Assembly: GCA_963975935.1 (NCBI GenBank)
Contig: CAXBIQ010000005.1
Span: 124,001-188,000 of the forward strand
Direction: 5' to 3'
Source: Planktosalinus sp963975935
Lineage (GTDB): Bacteria; Bacteroidota; Bacteroidia; Flavobacteriales; Flavobacteriaceae
Length of the DNA stretch: 64,000 nucleotides
In this document: in pieces, positions 51,981 to 60,793 of the stretch
Layout of the letters: every line of letters starts with the position of its first letter
Numbering within the stretch: the stretch's first letter is position 1
Notes under the pieces: generated by a model
Told to the model about the DNA's origin: nothing
What the model saw: only the letters and a program-made list of their open reading frames with translations
Database searches by the model: none
Made by a program: the position numbers and the translations under genes

Positions 51981-53026
51981 AAATATGCTTTGTTTTAAAC
52001 GATATCGCCACTGAAAAATGCGGCTCTTCAGTACTGATGATGAAAAAAGCCCACGACCTGGGCCATGATGTTATGGTTATGGGTGTTGGCGACTTTTTTT
52101 TCAAACACGATAAACCCCTGAGCATGCACTGCATCCGCATCTCAAAAACGGCAAAATTTGACTCGGCAGAGCATTTTCTGGATCGCCTGCAAGCCGGAGA
52201 TTTTAAAAGAAAAGAAATCCTGGCAACTACACTCGATGTTTTGTTTATCAGGAACAATCCCACCGAAGAGGATACCGCACGCCAGTGGGCAGAACACGCC
52301 GGGGTGGCCTTTGGAAGGATGATTCAGCAGGAAGGTGTGCTGGTCTTAAACGACGCTTTTGCCCTTTCCTATGCCTTTATTGACAAGCTTTACTTTGAAG
52401 AACTACCGTCAGAAATCAAACCCGATTCCATCATCACCCGTAAAAAAGAAGACATTCTGGAGTTCTGGGAAAAACAAAACAACAAAATGGTATTAAAACC
52501 CCTGGAAGGATCCGGTGGAAGGGACGTCTATCTCATTGACAAAAATGAGAAAAACATCAATCAGATTATCGAGAACCTCACCCAGCAGGGCTATATCATT
52601 GCACAGGAATACCTTCCGGCAGTCAAGGATGGTGATGTGCGCATCCTGCTGATGAACGGCAAGGTCATAGAAGAAAAGGGTAAGCAAGCCATTATCAGAC
52701 GGGTGAGCGGTGAAGGGGAGTTTCGCAGTAATTTTGCCCTGGGGGCCACGGCAAACAGCAGCAAACTCACCAAGGCAATGCAAAAAATCGTTGACCTCAC
52801 CGCACCCAAACTCATACGGGATGGTTTGTTTCTGGTGGGTCTGGATGTGGTCAAAGATAAACTTATTGAAATCAATGTACTGAGTCCCGGCGGTCTGGAG
52901 CGTTTCAGCGATATTGGTCTGCCCGATTTTTCAGAAACCATTATCAAAGCCATTGAACGCAAACTCTATTACAAAGAAAAATTTCCGGGTCAGTTCCCCA
53001 ACAAAATACTGGCCACTATGGAGTAA
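51977..53026 (+). CDS. Glutathione synthase/RimK-type ATP-grasp ligase
   Basis: 349 residues in the ATP-grasp fold: pre-grasp domain MKICFVLNDIATEKCGSSVLMMKKAHDLGHDVMVM, ATP lid MVLKPLEGSGGRDVYLI near 175, then EYLPAVKDGDVRILLMNGKV, and metal ligands in LIEINVLSPGGLERF near 305. GshB-like sequence, but Flavobacteria usually do not make glutathione by the gshA/gshB route. The product is probably another amide or peptide. Sits between the QEGLA protein and a deacylase. Confidence 0.9.
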   Translation: MKICFVLNDIATEKCGSSVLMMKKAHDLGHDVMVMGVGDFFFKHDKPLSMHCIRISKTAKFDSAEHFLDRLQAGDFKRKEILATTLDVLFIRNNPTEEDTARQWAEHAGVAFGRMIQQEGVLVLNDAFALSYAFIDKLYFEELPSEIKPDSIITRKKEDILEFWEKQNNKMVLKPLEGSGGRDVYLIDKNEKNINQIIENLTQQGYIIAQEYLPAVKDGDVRILLMNGKVIEEKGKQAIIRRVSGEGEFRSNFALGATANSSKLTKAMQKIVDLTAPKLIRDGLFLVGLDVVKDKLIEINVLSPGGLERFSDIGLPDFSETIIKAIERKLYYKEKFPGQFPNKILATME

Positions 53027-53041
53027 AAAAAGATTACGATT

Positions 53042-53956
53042 ATGGAAACTAAAACAAAAAATACATTTCCACGCATTATAGGAACCTATTCAGGCACCCA
53101 AAAAGGTCCGTTATTGTTTATTACTGCAGGCATTCACGGCAATGAGCCCAGTGGTGTCTATGCTCTTCAAAAGGTTTTTGATGAACTGCAGCTTTCCAAA
53201 CCCGACATGGCAGGTACTGTGGTGGGCGTAACAGGGAACCGCAAAGCCCTTGAACAAGGCGTGCGCTATATCGACGAAGACCTCAACCGTGCGTGGACCG
53301 AGAAAAATATTGAAAATAAGCTCAAGGAAACCCACGAACAAAAAGAAATGCATGAAATTATTGAAGTGCTGGAAAGTTTTCCGGAAACCGATTATACCCG
53401 GCGCTATTTTATGGACTGCCACACCACTTCTGCAGCAACCCTTCCTTTTATATCCGTTCAGGAAGTGGGTGAGAATGACACCTGGGCACATTACTTTCCC
53501 ATCCATATCGTGCGCGGGTTCAGCGATTTGGTCTATGGCTGTATTGATCATTATTTAACCCGCATCGGGATCACAGGATTTGTGCTGGAAGCAGGGCAGC
53601 ACGAAAGCAAGACCGCTGTATGCAATCAGGAAGGTATGATCTGGCTTGCCATACAAGAGGCTTGCGGCCTTGATATGCATCACATCGTGAGCTACCCGGA
53701 GTGTATCGATAAACTTACGCAAAACCTCAAACCGCCACGCAAGACTTTTGAAATTGAATACCGTCACGAACTGCAAAAAGGCGATACCTTCAAAATGGAA
53801 CCGGGTTTTGAAAACTTTCAAAAAATTGAAAGAGACCAGCTCCTGGCTGTACAAAACGGCAGGGAAATATACAGCCAATGGGATGCATACATCTATATGC
53901 CCCTCTATCAGGACCAGGGAAATGACGGGTTTTTTGTTGTTGCTGAAGCAGAATAG
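53042..53956 (+). CDS. AstE/AspA-type zinc deacylase
   Basis: 304 residues: the M14-like succinylglutamate desuccinylase/aspartoacylase fold. Zinc motif GIHGNEPSGVYAL (His and Glu of HxxE near 35-38), Arg/Asn substrate region RYIDEDLNRAW, and the third His in FMDCHTTSAATLPF. Acts on an N-acyl amino acid or peptide. Third gene of the cluster, 15 bases after the ATP-grasp ligase, so likely trims or recycles that enzyme's product. Confidence 0.9.
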   Translation: METKTKNTFPRIIGTYSGTQKGPLLFITAGIHGNEPSGVYALQKVFDELQLSKPDMAGTVVGVTGNRKALEQGVRYIDEDLNRAWTEKNIENKLKETHEQKEMHEIIEVLESFPETDYTRRYFMDCHTTSAATLPFISVQEVGENDTWAHYFPIHIVRGFSDLVYGCIDHYLTRIGITGFVLEAGQHESKTAVCNQEGMIWLAIQEACGLDMHHIVSYPECIDKLTQNLKPPRKTFEIEYRHELQKGDTFKMEPGFENFQKIERDQLLAVQNGREIYSQWDAYIYMPLYQDQGNDGFFVVAEAE

Positions 53957-54027
53957 CAAACAAATATCAGCTTTAAGCTCACGACTTACTCTTTGGAACG
54001 CTTCCACTGACGTAGGACTACAGGACA

Positions 54028-54080
54028 TAAAAAAATCCTTTGCGCTTACTTTGCGTCTAGACTTTGCGCATTTTGCGTGA
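54028..54080. repeat. Four TTTGCG words in intergenic DNA
   Basis: TTTGCG at 54039, 54050, 54062 and 54071 in an A-rich stretch after the deacylase gene, a degenerate intergenic repeat (compare GCGCAAAGAG near 45030). The remainder of 53957-54199 holds a -7-like TATCTTTA near 54170 for the methyltransferase. Confidence 0.6.
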
Positions 54081-54199
54081 AACCTTTAAATTATGAATCA
54101 GTGTACCTTTTCTAAAAAAACTTAGAAATTTGAGTCTTAGGGTTGCTGTTAACTGTAACTGACAAAAATGTATCTTTACCTTTCAAAACAGCAAACTCC

Positions 54200-54826
54200 A
54201 TGAACTGCCCGTTATGCCACAGCCCGCTCACGACCCTGATTGATACTGATTATTTTGACTGTAGCAATTGCAGAGCATTGGTGAAAGACCCTTTACTGCT
54301 TCCAACGCCCGAAGAAGAACAAAAACGCTATGAGTCGCACAACAACGATGTGAACGATGTGCGGTATCAAAACTTTACTGCGCCCATCTGGAAATATATT
54401 CTGGAGCATTTTACGCAGAATCACCTTGGCCTGGATTATGGGTCGGGTACCGGGCCGGTGATTTCAAAAATGCTGCTGGACGCCGGGTACAACATCAAAC
54501 AGTATGACCCGTTTTTTAGTCCGGACCGTGCGCTATTGAACCTGCAATACAATTACATTGCCTGTTGCGAAGTAGTGGAACACTTTTTTCACCCACGGCA
54601 AGAGTTTACTAAATTAAACGCCATGCTACTCCCCGGGGGAAAGTTTGTGGGCATGACCCTCCTCTACCACGACGACATCGACTTTAAAACCTGGTCCTAC
54701 AGAAAAGACGAAACCCACGTATTCATCTACCGAAAGGAAACCCTGGAGTTTATCGCGCACCTTTTTGACTACAAACTTACCGGGCTTACGAACCGGTTTT
54801 TTGTGTTTGAAAAGAGTATTAAGTAG
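54200..54826 (+). CDS. Zinc-ribbon SAM-dependent methyltransferase
   Basis: 208 residues from the ATG at 54200. The N-terminus MNCPLCHSPLTTL...YFDCSNCRALV is a four-Cys zinc ribbon. A class I methyltransferase core follows: LGLDYGSGTGPVISKML (SAM-binding loop), YDPFF after strand 2, CCEVVEHFFHP for motif IV, and LLPGGKFVGMT. The in-frame ATG at 54143 would precede the promoter-like element, so 54200 is preferred. Substrate unknown. Confidence 0.9.
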   Translation: MNCPLCHSPLTTLIDTDYFDCSNCRALVKDPLLLPTPEEEQKRYESHNNDVNDVRYQNFTAPIWKYILEHFTQNHLGLDYGSGTGPVISKMLLDAGYNIKQYDPFFSPDRALLNLQYNYIACCEVVEHFFHPRQEFTKLNAMLLPGGKFVGMTLLYHDDIDFKTWSYRKDETHVFIYRKETLEFIAHLFDYKLTGLTNRFFVFEKSIK

Positions 54827-54913
54827 TGAGTACAAAGTATTAAGACTTTTAGAAAAAAAAGTAAAGACAATTGTCTCTGCTCTATTAAAACCAAAACTGA
54901 ATATTGCCTCTGA

Positions 54914-56443
54914 CTAAAACTTATCCGTCACCACCTTATAGGTAGGGTCTTCGATGACGTTGACGTCGATGATGGCTTCGGCATTTTTAAGGAGACGGCG
55001 ACAGTCAGGGCTGAGGTGTTTGAGGTGTACTTTTTTACCCACTTTCAGATAGCGCTCGGTGAGTTTGTTAAGAGCTTCAATTGCCGACATATCCACCACA
55101 CGGCTTTCTTCAAAATCAATGATGACTTCATCGGGGTCGTTGAGCACGTCAAACTTTTCGTTAAAGACCGTTACCGAACCGAAAAACAAGGGTCCGTATA
55201 TTTGGTAATGCTTCACGCCGTTTTCATCAATATGCTTGCGTGCACGGATGCGCTTTGCATTGTCCCAGGCAAATACCAGTGCGGCAATAATCACACCCAC
55301 CAGTACGGCCAGTGCCAGGTTGTGCAACACCACCGTTACCAGGGTTACCAGCACCATTACCAATACGTCTGACTTGGGCATACGGTTAAAGGTCTTTACA
55401 CTTGCCCATTCAAAGGTTCCGATCGCTACCATAATCATCAGCCCCGTGAGGGCTGCCATAGGTACTTGCTCGATGAGGCTTGAGCCAAACATCACAAACA
55501 CCAGCAGCATCAGGGCAGCCACGATTCCCGCCAGACGCGCACGCGAACCCGACGAGACGTTGATCAAACTCTGCCCCAGCATGGCACAACCTCCCATACC
55601 TGAAAACAGGCCTGAACAAAAATTGGCTGCTCCCTGTGCCACGGCTTCTTTGTTGCCGCGACCACGGGTTTCGGTGATTTCGTCAATAATATTCAGGGTA
55701 AGCAAGCTTTCGATAAGACCCACCCCGGCTACTATGGCCGAATAAGGTAAAATGAGCATAAAGGTATCCCAGGTAAAAGGTACCTGCGGAATATGAAACG
55801 GCGGGAAGCCTCCTTCGATGGAAGCAATATCGCCTACGGTTTTGGTATCGATTCCAAAAAAAACCACAATCCCAAATACCACAAGAATAGCCGCCAGCGT
55901 CGCAGGAACTGCTTTAGTGAGTTTGGGAAGTCCCCATATAATCAGCATCGTTAATAAAACCAGTCCCAGAATGATATAGAGAGCCTGACCCGTAAGCCAG
56001 TCACCACTTGGGTCCTTAAACTGGTCGAGTTGTGACATAAAGATGATAATGGCCAGCCCGTTTACAAAACCAAAAATCACAGGGTGCGGCACCAGGCGGA
56101 TGAGTTTGCCCAGTTTTAAAAACCCGGCGAGCATTTGAATGATTCCTGCCAGGATTACAGCAGCAAACACATATTCCACACCGTGTGACAGTGCAAGTGA
56201 TACAATTACAACGGCCACAGCACCTGTTGCTCCCGAAATCATCCCCGGGCGACCTCCAAAAATGGCCGTTACCAATCCCATCACAAAAGCGGCATAAAGA
56301 CCGGTCAATGGCGACAGGCCGGCTATAAGTGCAAAGGCCACCGCTTCCGGGACCAGTGCCAAAGCCACGGTGAGGCCGGAAAGGATTTCGGTTTTGTAAT
56401 CTACCTTTTGCGTTAGGTCAAATAAATTTAAATACTTTTTCAT
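54914..56443 (-). CDS. SulP family anion transporter with STAS domain
   Basis: 509 residues: about 12-14 transmembrane helices with the N-terminal SulP motif EILSGLTVALALVPEAVAFALIAG and GATGAVAVV, then a C-terminal STAS domain (EVIIDFEESRVVDMSAIEALNKL, with a Ser in the phosphorylation-like loop). SulP proteins carry sulfate, bicarbonate or other anions. Monocistronic, convergent with the methyltransferase. Its position between a sulfur-stress locus and a polysaccharide locus does not fix the ion. Confidence 0.93.
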   Translation of the reverse strand: MKKYLNLFDLTQKVDYKTEILSGLTVALALVPEAVAFALIAGLSPLTGLYAAFVMGLVTAIFGGRPGMISGATGAVAVVIVSLALSHGVEYVFAAVILAGIIQMLAGFLKLGKLIRLVPHPVIFGFVNGLAIIIFMSQLDQFKDPSGDWLTGQALYIILGLVLLTMLIIWGLPKLTKAVPATLAAILVVFGIVVFFGIDTKTVGDIASIEGGFPPFHIPQVPFTWDTFMLILPYSAIVAGVGLIESLLTLNIIDEITETRGRGNKEAVAQGAANFCSGLFSGMGGCAMLGQSLINVSSGSRARLAGIVAALMLLVFVMFGSSLIEQVPMAALTGLMIMVAIGTFEWASVKTFNRMPKSDVLVMVLVTLVTVVLHNLALAVLVGVIIAALVFAWDNAKRIRARKHIDENGVKHYQIYGPLFFGSVTVFNEKFDVLNDPDEVIIDFEESRVVDMSAIEALNKLTERYLKVGKKVHLKHLSPDCRRLLKNAEAIIDVNVIEDPTYKVVTDKF

Positions 56444-56779
56444 TTTTATTGCTTGTAATCAAATACTGTTTTACGGCAACTAAGGAATGCTTAATTGTCT
56501 TTTGTTTTTTTATTCTGTAAAGTATGGGAAATGCCCCCTGCTATGGCGGCGTAAGTTGGATAAAATGATATGTAAGATGAGTACCTTTCATTTTGAGCGG
56601 GCAAAAATAGCCTTTTATTGGTTGGAGACAATGGTTTTAGTTTAAAATTTACGTTAACTGCAGAGGAATGAGGCGTCCAACTCTAAAAAATAATGTAGGT
56701 TCAAGATTTAAAGTTCCATGTTCCTTTGCTGAAAGCTGAGAGCTGATTGCGTTTTATAAAGACGCTCAAAGGTGGGCTA
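56444..56779. other. Intergenic, SulP upstream region and Pel operon end
   Basis: 336 bases. No gene recognised. A+T-rich with a degenerate GAAAGCTGAGAGCTGATTGCG repeat-like stretch near 56731 and an imperfect GCGTTTTATAAAGACGC inverted repeat at 56749-56766, just past the last Pel gene, with no clear U-run. The SulP promoter on the minus strand is not obvious. Confidence 0.45.
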
Positions 56780-59700
56780 CTAATTGTCAAAATAATATTT
56801 CACTCCAACCCCGAAATTGTTGGAATAAAAATTCTTTAAGGTGTAAAACTCTGCATTAGCAGTAAGATAACACCAGGGGAACAAAGGAAAGCTTGCAGAC
56901 CCCCGGTACCGTTGAAAAAAATCTGAAAAAGTATCAGCAAAAGCGGCAGCTTCCAGGCCAAATTCCACCTCTCCGGAAGGATTTTTATAGGCATATCGCA
57001 AACCTAAACCACCATGCAGGCGTTCTTCAATAGTCCAGTACGGAAAACCATTCGTGTTGTTGCTATTGCCCAACCTGCCGGTGGCCTCTGTAAAAGGTGC
57101 TAAGGTAGCGTTAGTGCCAATCTTATAGTTTTTTCCTATTTGTGTTGAGAGAAGTCCGTCAAGAGCATCATCACTGTAGTAATTGCCTTGCAATAAAAAG
57201 ACGGCGAATAAATCGGTTAGGAATTTTTGTTCTTCATAATAAACAGTAAGATTGGTATTATAAATGCCCAAACTATATGCCGGTCCTGTAACAGCCGGTT
57301 TATGTGAAAGGGAAATTGACCTGTACAGACTGTCTTTTGACTGGGAAATGCCGGCTTGTAAACGGTAAAACAGATCATTGTATTCATCCATTTCCAAACG
57401 GGCAGTTGCCGTGTAATTTAATTTTTTAAAGCGCTCTTTGCTTTTAAAGCCATATTCAACCCCATATAAAGAGTGTGTGATATTAGCCGGGTTATCAAAA
57501 TTCTGGTCTAGGGAGCGGGCAATGTATTGGGTGGCACTTACCAAATGTTTGTTTTCTTTGCCATCGTAAAAACCATAGGTGACATCTGTCCCCACTGAAG
57601 TGGGTAGTAGTCTGTTAGCCACAACAGCGTTTGAGATCTCAAGGGTATTCCCGGTTTTTAATCGCAGTTCTTTTGTTATTTTATGAAGTACTTCAGGATA
57701 AAAAAGATTTGGGTACTTGTTCAGCAATTCTTTCTGGGTGGTTCCATCTGTGTATATAACATCCCTGTTCAAGAGTCTTTGTAACGCATCTTTTCCTGAA
57801 CTCTCCGGAAGAGAAGATGCGAGTATCCAGCTCTTTTTGATGTTTCCCAGGGCTGCATAAACCTCAGCCATAAATAATTTCAGGTCATCATCTTCGGGAT
57901 TTTTGGCGATATGGGCTGTGTAAATTTGTTCCATAGTATCAAGTGCCTGTAATTCATAATACCATTGCAATATTTCCCTGATCTGAATATCCGGGCTGCA
58001 GCCGGCCCACTCAATCGCTTTCCGGTAAAATCCTCTATTGGCATAAGCATAAGCTATATTTGTACTTTGAGGAACTAGCTCGTCGTCACAGGGTGTAGCT
58101 TCCAGAAGCAAATTAACAGCCCTATAGGCATCATAGCGCAACAAATATTCAATGTATTTCGCGTAATCATTATTTTTCAAATAGTCCTCATTTCCATCAA
58201 GGGCATACCATTCCAATATAATTTCTCTTGAAATGTCTTTTGTACATGCAGACCATTGTATCGCGGCACCATATTGCTGATTATTAGCATACCACCAGGC
58301 AATGCTGTCTGCCAGCGGAAGCAAATAATCGTCTGTACAGGCTTTAGTGTCAGCAATAAATGATATAAAGTCATCCGGATACACATCGAGTAAGACATTG
58401 CTGTAAATCGTTTTACTTTTCGCGTCAGGTGTGGTGTTGATTAAGTCAATCAATGATTGGGGCGATAAATTTCTGGTTTCTTCATAGAAATAGGTCAGAT
58501 AGGTTTGCAATAGTTGCTGATTACCGGGATATAAATCCAACTGGCGGTCCATCCAGCGTTTTCTTATTTCCAGACTGGGATAATCACTGTTTTTAACCAG
58601 TTGCAGGGAAAGCGCAACGATGTCATTTTTTTCTGAACTATTCTCATAAGCGCTTTCCATCACCGGCCAGATTTCAAATTCGCGTCCTACATACCCTAAA
58701 TATGTTGCCAATTTTGCCAAATCTGAAACCATAGAGCCCGGCACTCTTTCAATCTTGCGTTTGAGGATGGAAACGGCTTCGGAAACTCTTCCTTCTGCAA
58801 TGAACCATTCTATTTCCTCATCGACCGTAGCAAATGCCTTATCGGCTTTCAGATAAGCTCCATAGCCTTCCACAGCCATCAGGGCATCTTCTGTTTTAGC
58901 TGTCAAAGCCGTTTTATTTAAAAGGTTGGGAAGCGAAAGTGAGGTTCCGTTTGTTTTTATATTATATAAAAAACCATCTTGAAAAGGGGTTTTGGTATAC
59001 TCAATGCGGGTCCTTCTTAAAAAAGCCTCCAAATCTAAAGAGTTATCACGGGAAGCGTAGGCAAACCACCAGGTGGTTTTGCTTTCCTGAGGTCTTGAAA
59101 GGCTCACTGTATAAAGGTCTTCTGTAGCCGTATGGGCATAACGTTCATAGCGCCAGTTTTGCGTTTCTGCAGCTGCTGTTTCCGCCTTTACAAATCGTAT
59201 GTAAGGATAGGTTTTTTTTAAATCTTTAATAAAACTGGAAAAGCGGGGATACATTGCGGTTTTACCGTTGGCAGATTTACGCCAGCCTAGGTTCAACGAA
59301 TTCCTGAAGTCATAGTCTCCACGGGTTTTTTCATTTGCGCCAGGTTGAATCTGGTACACATCATCAGGGTGTACAAAATGAGACCAGATACCGGTGTAGA
59401 GATATAGGGACTGCATTTCAAAACGTATTTTATCATCTAGAATAAAACCGCTTGTAATGCGTGGAAAATCAAAAAATACCCGGTTGAAGGGGTCGGGATC
59501 AAATTCGCGATTTCCTCCTTTTTCAAGATCACCCAGATACGTGCTGGCTATGTATTTAATGGAAGGCATTCCCCACTCCAGACTTGCTAGTCCTACACTG
59601 TCAATAAGATTAGAGGGGGGAACATAGGTTACAGGAAGTTTTCCATAGTTTGAAGACCTCCATTTTTTATAAGCTGTAAAAACGGCGGTTTCCATGAAGT

Positions 59701-60793
59701 CTTCCCGACCCCAGTCTTTCTTTAAAAGGGATATGTGATTGTAGCCGTGAAAAGCAATCTCATTTCCTGAATTGAGAACCTGGCGCATCAGCCAGTCAGC
59801 CATGATTACTTGACGCCCATTGACATTCATTTTTGTTGTTTCCCATTCCGGCATAATAAACGGGGGCTCGGTATCCACCCGATAATCAAAACATACCACC
59901 GCTGTATATTCAATATTTTCTTCCCTGGAAAGCTTCAGCATATCGGGCCACCATACCTCTGTAACAAACGATGCCATGGTGACGTTCATTTCGCTGGCGA
60001 TAGGCTCTTGTTTGATGTCATACATAGGTGAGGGAAAGTCATCTAAAAAAATGACCCCCGCATTTACAACGGGATATGGAATCTTCTCTAAACCAGCCAG
60101 TATAGCCGCAAAATAAAGCCCCCGATCTGCTTTTTGGGCACCCACGGTTGTATTCAGGACGAGTGTTTGCCCAAGACCCACTTTATACCTCAGCAATGTT
60201 GGATAATTTGTATCATTTACCGCAGTTGCCAAAACCTCAACATCATCTTCAAAATTTTCGCGTTTTAATCCATTATGGTTATCCTCCAAGGGATAACTGG
60301 TGCTTTTTAAACCGGGAAGGAAATGGGTTTGGAATTTAATTCCTGTGGCTGCCGGGTCAATGGAATAAGGGGCATTGCTTTTTATACCGGCTAAAAAGCC
60401 AAAATTTACATCGTTAGATACATTGGGTATAAATATATGACCTCCATTGGCTACAAAAGTCACAAGGGTTTGCATGGCAGCCTCTGTAAGTAAATAAGTG
60501 TCTAAAACAACCACAACCCGGGTAGGTGAAGATATAGCAGGGGTTCTGTTAAAGTCTTGAATATGGGTTAGCTCAACGGGGATTTTGGCATAATTCAGTG
60601 CCTTTTTGATATTGTTGTAATATCCTGCATCATGGGGGCTCTGCGGGTTGCTCAGGTATACCACTAAAGGGGTACTGCTGTTTCCTTCAGAGACAAAGGG
60701 TAATTCGCTGCGTTCACTCACATCAACTGCACATCCCAGAAAAAGGACCGCACAAATAAGGTTGGTAAAAAATAATCTTTTAGAGTGCTTCAC
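56780..60793 (-). CDS. PelA deacetylase-PelB TPR/beta-barrel fusion lipoprotein (DUF2194-like)
   Basis: 1337 residues from a GTG at 60793; the in-frame ATG at 60844 lies inside the upstream gene and would hide the lipoprotein signal (FFTNLICAVLFLGC, lipobox Cys21). A Rossmann-like domain (about 40-240) comes first, then a polysaccharide-deacetylase-like domain with IFLDDFPSP (Asp pair near 251) and FHGYNH (His near 349, 353). About ten TPR-like repeats (about 640-1030) and a C-terminal beta-barrel ending GVGVKYYFDN follow. In Pseudomonas these parts are split between PelA and PelB. It would deacetylate the polymer and guide it through the outer membrane. Domain borders are by eye. Confidence 0.75.
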   Translation of the reverse strand: MKHSKRLFFTNLICAVLFLGCAVDVSERSELPFVSEGNSSTPLVVYLSNPQSPHDAGYYNNIKKALNYAKIPVELTHIQDFNRTPAISSPTRVVVVLDTYLLTEAAMQTLVTFVANGGHIFIPNVSNDVNFGFLAGIKSNAPYSIDPAATGIKFQTHFLPGLKSTSYPLEDNHNGLKRENFEDDVEVLATAVNDTNYPTLLRYKVGLGQTLVLNTTVGAQKADRGLYFAAILAGLEKIPYPVVNAGVIFLDDFPSPMYDIKQEPIASEMNVTMASFVTEVWWPDMLKLSREENIEYTAVVCFDYRVDTEPPFIMPEWETTKMNVNGRQVIMADWLMRQVLNSGNEIAFHGYNHISLLKKDWGREDFMETAVFTAYKKWRSSNYGKLPVTYVPPSNLIDSVGLASLEWGMPSIKYIASTYLGDLEKGGNREFDPDPFNRVFFDFPRITSGFILDDKIRFEMQSLYLYTGIWSHFVHPDDVYQIQPGANEKTRGDYDFRNSLNLGWRKSANGKTAMYPRFSSFIKDLKKTYPYIRFVKAETAAAETQNWRYERYAHTATEDLYTVSLSRPQESKTTWWFAYASRDNSLDLEAFLRRTRIEYTKTPFQDGFLYNIKTNGTSLSLPNLLNKTALTAKTEDALMAVEGYGAYLKADKAFATVDEEIEWFIAEGRVSEAVSILKRKIERVPGSMVSDLAKLATYLGYVGREFEIWPVMESAYENSSEKNDIVALSLQLVKNSDYPSLEIRKRWMDRQLDLYPGNQQLLQTYLTYFYEETRNLSPQSLIDLINTTPDAKSKTIYSNVLLDVYPDDFISFIADTKACTDDYLLPLADSIAWWYANNQQYGAAIQWSACTKDISREIILEWYALDGNEDYLKNNDYAKYIEYLLRYDAYRAVNLLLEATPCDDELVPQSTNIAYAYANRGFYRKAIEWAGCSPDIQIREILQWYYELQALDTMEQIYTAHIAKNPEDDDLKLFMAEVYAALGNIKKSWILASSLPESSGKDALQRLLNRDVIYTDGTTQKELLNKYPNLFYPEVLHKITKELRLKTGNTLEISNAVVANRLLPTSVGTDVTYGFYDGKENKHLVSATQYIARSLDQNFDNPANITHSLYGVEYGFKSKERFKKLNYTATARLEMDEYNDLFYRLQAGISQSKDSLYRSISLSHKPAVTGPAYSLGIYNTNLTVYYEEQKFLTDLFAVFLLQGNYYSDDALDGLLSTQIGKNYKIGTNATLAPFTEATGRLGNSNNTNGFPYWTIEERLHGGLGLRYAYKNPSGEVEFGLEAAAFADTFSDFFQRYRGSASFPLFPWCYLTANAEFYTLKNFYSNNFGVGVKYYFDN

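Noticed and set aside
56749..56766. Terminator of the Pel operon
   Set aside because: The GCGTTTTATAAAGACGC repeat has short arms with mismatches and no clear T-run in the reading direction.
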